Origin: Candidatus Wallbacteria bacterium
GTDB lineage: Bacteria > Muiribacteriota > JAQTZZ01
Direction: 5' to 3'
Length of the DNA: 64,000 bases
Assembly (NCBI GenBank): GCA_028687545.1
Contig: JAQTZZ010000001.1
Location: 1-64,000, forward strand
Below the pieces are notes generated by a model that saw only the letters and a program-made list of their open reading frames with translations, did no database searches and was not told where the DNA came from. How positions within the stretch are numbered: the first letter of the stretch is position 1; the number at the start of each line of letters is the position of its first letter. This document shows positions 1 to 6,942 of the stretch, piece by piece. Made by a program: the position numbers and the translations under genes.

Positions 1-149
1 CAACGCTATAGTTTTTTTGGCCATCGGTTTGCTCCTTTATTGAAACTTGGTCGTGGAAATTTTGGAGTTTCCGATGGCTATTATATTTTCAGACTGCTTT
101 TTTTACACCACTTCCGGGGATTTTATCTAAAAAAGGCCGAGGTGTTGAT

Positions 150-821
150 GTGAAGCTTGGTTTTATTGCTATGTGTGCAATTCTGCTGATTGTTTCGTTT
201 CCTTGTCTTGCTGAATGCGGAAGCTTTTTGGGAGATTTTTTTGATAAAACATTCCGAGATGAAGCCGTTAAAGGTGACCCTGAGGCTCAAAATTATCTAG
301 GATGTAAGTACTTGAATGGACAAGGGGTTCCAAAGGATTATAAGCAGGCTAAAGAGTGGTTTCAAAAGGCAGCTGAGAAAGGTTATTCAGAAGCTCAGTT
401 CAATCTTGGCCTTATGTATTGCAACGGCGATGGTGTACCGCAAGATTATAAGCGAGCATTGGAGTGGTATCAGAAAGCAGCAGATCAAGATTTTATTGAA
501 GCTCAATATAACCTTGGACACATGTATTACAATGGCGATGGTGTATCGCAAGATTTTAAGCGAGCATTGGAATGGTATCAAAAAGCAGCAGATCAAGGTC
601 AGCCTGGAGCTCAAAATAACCTTGGTGTCATGTATGACTTTGGCCAGGGAGTCCCACAAGATTTTGTGAAGGCACATTTCTGGTACAATTTGGCAGCTGC
701 ATCGGGATTAGAAAAAGCCCAAAAAAATCGTGATAATGTTGCCAAGAAGATGACCCCAGAACAAATTGCAAAAGCTCAGGAAATGGCTTCTGAATGGATG
801 GAAAAGCATCCGAGTAAATAG
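150..821 (+). CDS. Secreted Sel1-repeat protein
   Basis: The protein has 223 residues with an N-terminal hydrophobic signal segment (about residues 3-22, ending LAEC). A Cys follows, but the Glu at -1 is a poor lipobox, so a lipoprotein is possible and not certain. Four Sel1-type repeats of about 36 residues follow, recognisable by the LG-x-MY-x-NG-x-GVPQD-x2-x-A-x-W(Y/F)QKAA pattern. The C-terminus (KAHFWYNLAAASG then KNRD...KKMTPEQI) is clearly paralogous to the end of the 667-residue Sel1 protein at 10715. The start is GTG because the ATG two bases upstream runs into TGA; GAGGTG seven bases upstream is a good ribosome site. Sel1 repeats are alpha-solenoids that bind other proteins; the partner here is unknown. 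Confidence 0.9.
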   Translation: MKLGFIAMCAILLIVSFPCLAECGSFLGDFFDKTFRDEAVKGDPEAQNYLGCKYLNGQGVPKDYKQAKEWFQKAAEKGYSEAQFNLGLMYCNGDGVPQDYKRALEWYQKAADQDFIEAQYNLGHMYYNGDGVSQDFKRALEWYQKAADQGQPGAQNNLGVMYDFGQGVPQDFVKAHFWYNLAAASGLEKAQKNRDNVAKKMTPEQIAKAQEMASEWMEKHPSK

Positions 822-895
822 AAAAAAATAAACATCCAAATGCCTTTTTACTAAAATTCACTGCATAAATCACTGCACATGAAAATCAGATCAAC

Positions 896-923
896 AAAAA
901 ACCCGCTCGGTTGAGCGGGTTTT
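896..923. terminator. Bidirectional hairpin terminator
   Basis: An 8-bp stem ACCCGCTC/GAGCGGGT with a GGTT loop is flanked by an A-run on the left and a T-run on the right. It can end transcription of the Sel1 gene on the plus strand and of the tRNA genes on the minus strand. Confidence 0.8.
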
Positions 924-930
924 GGATATT

Positions 931-1007
931 TGGTAGCGAGGAGTGGAATCGAACCACCGACAACACGGGTATGAGCCGTGCGCTCTAACCATCTGAGCTA
1001 CCTCGCC
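931..1007 (-). tRNA. tRNA-Met (CAT), elongator type
   Basis: The cloverleaf is complete, with anticodon CAT, a GGTTCGATTCC T-arm and an encoded CCA end. The first acceptor pair is G-U, not the C-A mismatch of the initiator, so this is an elongator Met; a tRNA-Ile with lysidine-modified CAT cannot be excluded by eye. Confidence 0.9.
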
Positions 1008-1011
1008 ATGT

Positions 1012-1132
1012 AGGCTGTTGAAAAACGGCCTCATGCGTCGTTGCACTCAGCTTCAGTCGGTCACCGTACTTTTAAGTACGTTTCCCTCCATCAGCTTCGC
1101 GCGCCTAGCAGCAGGCCGTTTTTGAACAGCCT
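1012..1132. repeat. 121-bp palindromic repeat, copy 1
   Basis: The terminal inverted repeats are AGGCTGTTGAAAAACGGCC and its near-perfect complement (one mismatch). A central palindrome GTACTTTTAAGTAC begins 54 bases from the left end. A second copy of exactly the same length and layout lies at 55450-55570. It lies between two tRNA genes and has no coding potential. Confidence 0.75.
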
Positions 1133-1139
1133 TGCTGGA

Positions 1140-1256
1140 TGGTACAGATCATTTTCAGTTTGTGGCTCTTGCAAACTTGTTTGCCTAGAGCCACTTGTCC
1201 CGCTGCAGCTGCAGCGGGGCGCCTCGCATTCAGGTGTTTTTGAGCAGCCTGATACA
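1140..1256. repeat. Diverged relative of the 121-bp repeat, with two internal hairpins
   Basis: The right end (GGCGCCTCGCATTCAGGTG followed by TTTTTGAGCAGCCT) matches the right end of the copy at 55450. The inside is different: it holds a hairpin with arms GTGGCTCT/AGAGCCAC (1162-1194) and a palindrome CCCGCTGCAG/CTGCAGCGGG (1199-1218). The left boundary is uncertain. Confidence 0.45.
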
Positions 1257-1265
1257 AGGCTACAG

Positions 1266-1290
1266 TAAAATGGCGGTTATTAGCCGCCAG
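1266..1290 (-). terminator. Weak hairpin after tRNA-fMet
   Basis: On the minus strand a TGGCGG/CCGCCA stem with a 7-base loop is followed by a short T-run. It may end or process the Leu-fMet transcript; the stem is short. Confidence 0.4.
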
Positions 1291-1298
1291 TTCTTTTT

Positions 1299-1375
<77 letters not shown>

Positions 1376-1386
1376 ACGTGTTCTGT

Positions 1387-1473
1387 TGGTGCCGAGAGCC
1401 GGAATCGAACCGGCACGGGCTTGCGCCCACCGGATTTTAAGTCCGGTGCGTCTACCTGTTCCGCCATCCCGGC
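1387..1473 (-). tRNA. tRNA-Leu (TAA)
   Basis: A class II tRNA of 87 bases with an extended variable arm, anticodon TAA in the loop CTTAAAA, T-arm GGTTCGATTCC and encoded CCA. It is the first gene of the tRNA cluster, directly behind a strong promoter. Confidence 0.95.
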
Positions 1474-1487
1474 CCTGAAGCAATACT

Positions 1488-1515
1488 ATTCTATGGTTTT
1501 CTCTTCAGTTGTCAA
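1488..1515 (-). promoter_or_regulatory. Sigma-70 type promoter of the tRNA cluster
   Basis: On the minus strand TTGACA (1515-1510), a 16-base spacer and TAGAAT (1493-1488) lie 14 bases upstream of tRNA-Leu. The -35 is perfect and the -10 has one mismatch. Confidence 0.75.
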
Positions 1516-1538
1516 TTAACTGACCTGATACCGGGTAC

Positions 1539-1818
1539 CTAGTGGTTAGCCACGCTTAAATTTGTGGTTTCAGCCGGAGTGCCGGCGATTTGGATGCAAG
1601 GCGCGGTGAGGCGTCGATGTGGTGCATCGACAACGAACCGCAACGCAGCAGACGAATCGCCGCCACCCGGCAGCCTGTAAGGAGTGAAACATGATATCGG
1701 CCTGCTTCTTTGTCGCGGCTGTCGCGGCAACCAGCCCAGGTTGCCTTGTCGCCGCTTCGCGAATCAGTCTCGATCTCATGTTTCTGAAACCATAAATTTA
1801 AGCGTGGCTAACCACTAG
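1539..1818. mobile_element. 280-bp MITE-like element with 35-bp terminal inverted repeats
   Basis: The left end (1539-1573, starting CTAGTGGTTAGCC) and right end (1784-1818, ending GGCTAACCACTAG) are inverted copies of 35 bases with one mismatch. The interior is GC-rich, has local hairpins (GTCGATG/CATCGAC near 1612-1631) and no credible gene. Length, long terminal inverted repeats and lack of a transposase fit a non-autonomous element. No clear target duplication is visible beyond the palindromic CTAG ends. It lies between the tRNA promoter and the 3' end of prfB. Confidence 0.65.
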
Positions 1819-1835
1819 GCAGGATTTCAAGGCTT

Positions 1836-2970
1836 CTATTCTTCCTCCACTTTTTTTCCGTGGATTTTCTTTTTTCCGCCCTTGGAAACCAGCAGATATT
1901 CCTTGATGAATTCGTCGATGTATCCGTCCATCACTTTCTGGATGTTGCCGATTTCGTGGTTTGTGCGATGATCCTTGACCAGGGTGTATGGCTGGAAAAC
2001 ATACGACCTGATCTGGCTGCCCCAGGAGATTTCCTTTTTCTCTCCCTTGAGGCTGGACAGGTTTTCTTCCATCAGGGCCTGGTAATGTTCATAGAGTTTG
2101 GCGTGCAGCATTTTCATGGCAGTGTTGCGATTGCTAAGCTGCGATCGCTCCTGCTGGCAGGAAACAACTATATTTGTCGGAATATGGGTGATCCGGATGG
2201 CTGATTCCGTCTTGTTGACATGCTGCCCGCCTGCGCCAGAACTGCGGTATGTGTCAACCCTGAGATCTTCAGGCTTGATTTCGAAACTGACTTCCTCATT
2301 GATTTCCGGGAAAACATCCACTGAGGCGAAAGAGGTGTGCCTTCTGGCATTGGCATCGAAAGGAGAGATGCGCACCAGCCTGTGCACGCCCTTCTCCCCC
2401 TTCAGATATCCGTATGCGAAAGGACCTTTCACCATCACAGTGACGCTTTTGATTCCGGCAATTTCGCCTGGCTGAAAATCAATCGTTTCGAACTGGTATT
2501 TTTTGATTTCGAACCAGCGGGTATACATGCGGTACAGCATCTGCGCCCAGTCCTGCGACTCTGTGCCGCCTGCTCCGGGATGGATGGAAAAATAGGCATT
2601 GCTGCTGTCGTATTTTTCGTTCAGAAGGAGTTTCAGCTCCATGTTTTCGAGCTGTTCGCGGAATTCAGTGAAGATAGTTTCCGCGTCTTTTTCCAGGGAT
2701 TTGTCGTTGCTTTCCTTGTACAGTTCGATCACTGCGTGCAGATCGTCGTATTTGCCGATCAGATTCCGTTTTTCAGACAACAGTGATTTTTTTTCAGTGA
2801 GTTGTTTCATGATGTTCTGGGCTTTTTCCTGATCACTCCAGAACTGAGGGTCTTTGGTGGAATCCTCAAGAGCTGTGATGTCTTTTTCCAGATTCAGGTG
2901 GTCAAAGATAACCTCGAATTTCGGATAGTCTTTTCTGAAGTTTATCAACGGAATAAATGATTTCGTCCAT
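1836..2970 (-). CDS. prfB: Peptide chain release factor 2, made by programmed +1 frameshift
   Basis: RF2 recognises UGA and UAA and triggers peptidyl-tRNA hydrolysis at the ribosome. The downstream frame carries the RF2 specificity tripeptide SPF (in ISPFDANAR) and the catalytic GGQ (in GAGGQHVNKT). The true start is ATG at 2970: a 22-codon frame (MDEIIYSVDKLQ...IRGYL) ends at an in-frame TGA (2904-2902), and a +1 shift on CTT continues as DHLNLEKD. The full product is about 377 residues, the usual RF2 size; a start at 2948 would be an artefact of ignoring the shift. GGAGG precedes the ATG. The ATG shares its A with the TGA stop of the upstream gene, so translation is coupled. Regulation is by the classic RF2 autoregulatory frameshift. 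Confidence 0.97.
2901..2916 (-). promoter_or_regulatory. prfB recoding site (slippery CTT TGA C)
   Basis: Minus-strand codons CGA GGT TAT CTT TGA C match the RF2 frameshift site: a Shine-Dalgarno-like CGAGG a few bases upstream, slippery CTT, then in-frame TGA followed by C. Low RF2 slows termination at this TGA and favours the shift, giving feedback control. Confidence 0.95.
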
Positions 2971-4016
2971 CAGGATCCCTCCTCTTCGTTTTCTGCCTGC
3001 ACTTCTTTAAGCTGCTCCTGCTCTACATTCAGGCTTGATTCAGCCAGCATCTTGGTAGTCAGGAATCCTATCGCAATGATGAAAGTCAATGGCAGGAAAA
3101 AGGCCCAGGCCATGTATTCCACCAGTGAAGAATTGAAAACCCGTTCGTTCGAGAAACGATTCAGGTTGTAAACAATGGCGAGCAGAGTGAGCCAGACAGT
3201 AATGAAATTGGGCCAGGCGTCTCCTGAATGCATCCACTTCAGTCCCTGTGCCCGCTCGCGGGTGATCGGCCAGTATAGATTCGATCCCATGTATCCCAGC
3301 TGATCTTCCAGGATATGGATCGAGAATCCCCCGAAGATCGCCAGGCCATACATTCGGGCGATATCCCAGTGCCCTGAATAGGAAGTCAGCAACCCGTATA
3401 GCAGGAAACCGATCGCTCCCAAGATCGCTCCCAGCACCAGACTGTGGCTCCAGGCCCTGTGCCAGGGAAGAAACTCGGCTTCCACCCGGCCGTCGCCGAG
3501 TTTTTTGAAGGCAAAAGAGGGGCCGGAAAAGATGTCAACATAGGTGGCCTTTTCATATGTGTGCAGGATCTTCGTCTTGGTGACTGCAGTGGCGACCGGG
3601 GCTTTGTCGTGATCGAATTCACCGATTGGATTTTTGGACATGTTAACTGTGGGACCAAGTTTGACTATCACCTGGTTTTCCAGAAACCGGACAGTGTATT
3701 GGCGGAACAGGTCTGCCCCCAGTTTGATGGTGTTGAGCTTCAGTTTGACGAGGCGGGATTCGGTATAAGCCTGATCTATAGCTTTGGCAATCGTATCCGC
3801 GATTTCCTGCAGATCCGGATTTTCCGAAGTTGGTGAAACAATGTATTCTTCCTGATAAAAGAATCTGGCTACCTTGAAATCCAGGGTATCCGGGAGTATC
3901 CCGAAAATTCCACCGATAACTATGATCATGGAGTGATCATTTTGTGCCATCTGCACCGCCTGCGATGAAAAAGTCGCTAAAGCTGCACCGGAAACAAAGT
4001 GCGATAATCCTTTCAT
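2970..4016 (-). CDS. YdjM-family membrane-bound metal-dependent hydrolase
   Basis: The protein has 348 residues. N-terminal MKGLSHFVSG, then GILPDTLDF, then HRAWSHSLVLG, and HILEDQLGYMGSN provide the conserved His and Asp residues of the YdjM/DUF457 family of membrane metal-dependent hydrolases. Hydrophobic segments surround residues 195-215, 225-240, 270-285 and 300-325. An insert of about 110 residues lies between the GILPD motif and the HRAWSH motif, longer than in YdjM itself. The C-terminal tail is acidic. It lies two bases downstream of the TctA-like gene and overlaps prfB by one base, so it belongs to the prfB operon. The substrate of this family is not established. Confidence 0.8.
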   Translation of the reverse strand: MKGLSHFVSGAALATFSSQAVQMAQNDHSMIIVIGGIFGILPDTLDFKVARFFYQEEYIVSPTSENPDLQEIADTIAKAIDQAYTESRLVKLKLNTIKLGADLFRQYTVRFLENQVIVKLGPTVNMSKNPIGEFDHDKAPVATAVTKTKILHTYEKATYVDIFSGPSFAFKKLGDGRVEAEFLPWHRAWSHSLVLGAILGAIGFLLYGLLTSYSGHWDIARMYGLAIFGGFSIHILEDQLGYMGSNLYWPITRERAQGLKWMHSGDAWPNFITVWLTLLAIVYNLNRFSNERVFNSSLVEYMAWAFFLPLTFIIAIGFLTTKMLAESSLNVEQEQLKEVQAENEEEGS

Positions 4017-4017
4017 C

Positions 4018-5355
4018 TTAAACCAGCCCCATCCATTTTGCGACAGCAGGGCCTATACCCAGCATGTTGAGAGTGATAGGTATCAGCAGAACTCCCATCA
4101 GATTGCTCCGCCTGGAATTGAAGACCACTGGAATCAGGCCGATGCCGGTGGCTGCATAAGTGATCAGGAGTCCTTTCAGCCCGGTGAAGGCGAACACCAG
4201 GAAGATCAGAAAAAAGAGCGTAGCCATAGAGATTTTCTGATAAGGCACTTTCTGAATCAGGGCGATCACCCATTTCGTATAGAGAAGAGTCAGATAAAAA
4301 GCCAGTGCAGAGCTGATCAGGATCGCGGCTATTGCCAGGTAATACTCGTAATAACCTTTCGGAGTGTAAATCGTGGACAGCATCCAGGACATTCCGCCGC
4401 GGGTGATGTCATTGTTCGGCAGGAAGAACAGGAAGAACGAGCCGACGTAATAGATAAACTTGGAAACCCCCTGCGAGAGCATGAAAATCCGTTCGTCATG
4501 CTGGGCTGTGGCATGTCCGGCCATCAGGCCTCCGATGCCGCCGGTGACAAGGGGAAAGATGGCGGCGAATCCGCCTCCGAGCGCACCTGAACCTGTGCCA
4601 CGGGAGATCAGGTCCGCGTCCAGGTCAATGCTTCTGCTGATGTATTGCTTCGGGATGGAAGTATTGGAGAGGATATTCTGCAGCACCCATGGTATGGCGA
4701 AAAGGCCGACAAAAGCAGGCATCAGATTCTGGAAGGACATCTCCACATTCACGAATGGCCTGTAGACCATGATCATGCCGAGTATTCCTGCGAGGAACAT
4801 GGCCAGCATGCCTGAGCCGATACTTTTCCAGGCATCGAAGAAACGCGCCCAGGGGCCTGCGACGATGTCGCCTCCTTTTGGGAATTCCGACAGTATCATG
4901 TAAGCCATCACAAGAGCCAGCAGCCATCCCAGATGCGGCATGATGACGTTGCGGAGCAGCGGGACAAATGTGGGAGCAAGGGGAAAGATGAAGAGCAGGA
5001 ACGCCGCAGCTCCCAGTCCTCCGATGGCTGAGATAAGCACTGCATCATAACCCTTGCCAAGCATCAGGAACTTTTGTCCGGGCATCACCATGAAGACCGA
5101 GGCTTCATCAGGTGCGCCCAGAAATACGCTGGGGATGGTGTTTACGATCGAATATCCCACTACCAGGGCCAGCATGAAAGACATCAGATACATGGGATCT
5201 TCCTGAATAAAAGGAAATTTGGCATAAATGGTGGCGATAAACACGACCACCACGCTCGCCACGTTATAGATATGCAGAGCCGGAATACAGGCAAGTACAG
5301 AGGAAATCAGAGTCCCCAGCACGATCATCAGAAGATGCAGGAGAATGCTGATCAT
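4018..5355 (-). CDS. TctA/DUF112-like multipass membrane protein
   Basis: The protein has 445 residues and about 11-12 hydrophobic segments. The stretch GAPDEASVFMVMPG followed by GKGYDAVLISAIGGLGA is characteristic of the TctA/DUF112 family, and GALGGGFAAIFPLVTGGIGG forms a second glycine-rich re-entrant-like segment. TctA is the large membrane subunit of tripartite tricarboxylate carriers. No TctB or TctC partner is seen here, which fits the stand-alone DUF112 subgroup known mainly from archaea, whose substrate is unknown. It overlaps the upstream zinc-ribbon gene by four bases (ATGA). Confidence 0.75.
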   Translation of the reverse strand: MISILLHLLMIVLGTLISSVLACIPALHIYNVASVVVVFIATIYAKFPFIQEDPMYLMSFMLALVVGYSIVNTIPSVFLGAPDEASVFMVMPGQKFLMLGKGYDAVLISAIGGLGAAAFLLFIFPLAPTFVPLLRNVIMPHLGWLLALVMAYMILSEFPKGGDIVAGPWARFFDAWKSIGSGMLAMFLAGILGMIMVYRPFVNVEMSFQNLMPAFVGLFAIPWVLQNILSNTSIPKQYISRSIDLDADLISRGTGSGALGGGFAAIFPLVTGGIGGLMAGHATAQHDERIFMLSQGVSKFIYYVGSFFLFFLPNNDITRGGMSWMLSTIYTPKGYYEYYLAIAAILISSALAFYLTLLYTKWVIALIQKVPYQKISMATLFFLIFLVFAFTGLKGLLITYAATGIGLIPVVFNSRRSNLMGVLLIPITLNMLGIGPAVAKWMGLV

Positions 5356-6845
5356 GGAATTTCCTCCAGAGCGGAATCCTGGTCGATAATGATCTGCAGC
5401 TTGTCGTTGTATTTGTTGAGTCTGCCCGAAACGCGCAGTTTTTTATCTTTGGCGACCTGTGGAGGAAGCTCCGGAAAGTTCGCAGACCAGAAAATCAGTT
5501 CGATTTCAGCGCTCGCGAAAGTCAAAACAGCCTTGTGATTCTGTTTTGCTCCGAAAACCTCGATCTTCGAAACTGTTCCAGTTGTTTCCACATTTTTTCC
5601 GACCAGGGAGTCATTGATCTCAGGGATTTTCTTTTCTTCTGTGGTTAAAGTTTGAGCAGTCCCGGAAACAATCTGGAGATCATCTTCATTGTTCAGACGC
5701 AGCTGCAGATTGTCCCTGTATTTATCAATTTCTGCGCTGACCTTGATTTTCGCCCCCACACCGAATCCCGGATTCCGCACAAGTTTTGCATAGACGCTTT
5801 TCCAGGCTACCAGCTCGATGGAGCCGCTGCCGTCATTGATGGTGATCAGATTTGGGGATTTCGGGCCAGGCAGAATTTTGCAGTTTTCAATATTGGCTTC
5901 AATCACAACCAGGCTTTTAATCATGCTTTCGGTGAGAGTCGCGATGGTTGTCTGTTCGAAACTTTTTTCAGGCTTTAATTCGATGCTGGTTTCCGCAGCA
6001 GACCCTGCCGGTGCTTCGACCATGATTGTAAGGTTTTTAGAGTTTTTGACCCAGAGCTGCAGCTTACCCATATACTGGTCTACGAAAATATCGGCCTTGA
6101 CCTGTGCGCCGACTCCGAAACCCTTTAGAGCGGCAAGTTCCTGGTAAGTGTTTTTCCACATCTCGAGCCTTCCTTCATCCGACTCGTCACGGATGCGGAT
6201 CTCGTTGGGAGCTTTACCCGGTTTTTCAATCAATTCTATGATTTCTCCGTGAATCCGGATTTTTTCATTGATCCTGGTTTCATTGATTTCGTGAAGGGAA
6301 AGCTCTTCCGCTTTTCTGGAGTCGATCTTGATCTGGTCCGGGCTCTGGATGATCATGCTGACGCTGCCTTCTTTGATCTTGAGGCTGCCTGCCACGTCCA
6401 CCATATCCCCTGCTTCGGGAAGCAGTTTGCGTTCCTTGAGTCTGTTGGCGATGTCGGTATAAGCTTTGATCTGAATGCTGCTGTCCAGAGCCATGCCATC
6501 CGCGCTGTCGTTGAGAGTGAAATTCAGTCCGCCGTAATCGTTGATCATACCGCTGCTTTTGGCGATGCCATGGACGCGCACATAGGCGAAATTCATCGTG
6601 GGTTTGACCTCGTTCACCTTGATCACAGGAAGTTCCCTGTTGAGGGAGGCGAGGTAGAGAAAGAACAGACCTGTGAAGGCCATGATCAGGGCCACGATTT
6701 TCACGAGCTTGACTGAGAGTCTTTTATAGACTTCCCGTCCGCAATACGGGCAGCGGTCATAAGGACCGACAAAGCGCCCGCAGCTCGGGCAGACTGTCTC
6801 TATATTTGCGTTAAAAACCTGATCGTCTTTTTTTTCTGCGCTCAT
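5352..6845 (-). CDS. Zinc-ribbon membrane protein with repeated OB-fold domains
   Basis: The protein has about 497 residues from the ATG at 6845, which has GGGAG seven bases upstream; an in-frame start 27 bases earlier lacks such a site. An N-terminal zinc ribbon has two CPxCG motifs (CPSCGRFVGPYDRCPYCGR). One transmembrane segment follows (about residues 50-68), then three or four OB-fold-like domains of about 100 residues. They share a repeated pattern: an E-W or E-MW strand, FGVGAQVKADIFVDQY or FGVGAKIKVSAEIDKY, then LQLxxxN. This resembles the nucleic-acid-binding OB (tRNA_anti) fold placed on the far side of the membrane. The ligand is unknown. It is the first gene of the operon leading to prfB. 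Confidence 0.6.
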   Translation of the reverse strand: MSAEKKDDQVFNANIETVCPSCGRFVGPYDRCPYCGREVYKRLSVKLVKIVALIMAFTGLFFLYLASLNRELPVIKVNEVKPTMNFAYVRVHGIAKSSGMINDYGGLNFTLNDSADGMALDSSIQIKAYTDIANRLKERKLLPEAGDMVDVAGSLKIKEGSVSMIIQSPDQIKIDSRKAEELSLHEINETRINEKIRIHGEIIELIEKPGKAPNEIRIRDESDEGRLEMWKNTYQELAALKGFGVGAQVKADIFVDQYMGKLQLWVKNSKNLTIMVEAPAGSAAETSIELKPEKSFEQTTIATLTESMIKSLVVIEANIENCKILPGPKSPNLITINDGSGSIELVAWKSVYAKLVRNPGFGVGAKIKVSAEIDKYRDNLQLRLNNEDDLQIVSGTAQTLTTEEKKIPEINDSLVGKNVETTGTVSKIEVFGAKQNHKAVLTFASAEIELIFWSANFPELPPQVAKDKKLRVSGRLNKYNDKLQIIIDQDSALEEIP

Positions 6846-6942
6846 TTGCACTCCCTGGCTGAAATGGATCAAACCAAGGTAACAGAAGGGCGTAGAAAAT
6901 TCAAACTGAATTGCGCCCTATGCAGAATGTGATCCTGAGATC

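Noticed and set aside
1821-1835. A prophage or integrase insertion at the tRNA cluster
   Set aside because: No integrase, phage gene or duplicated tRNA end is seen near it; the nearby xerC at 58375 is the housekeeping type.
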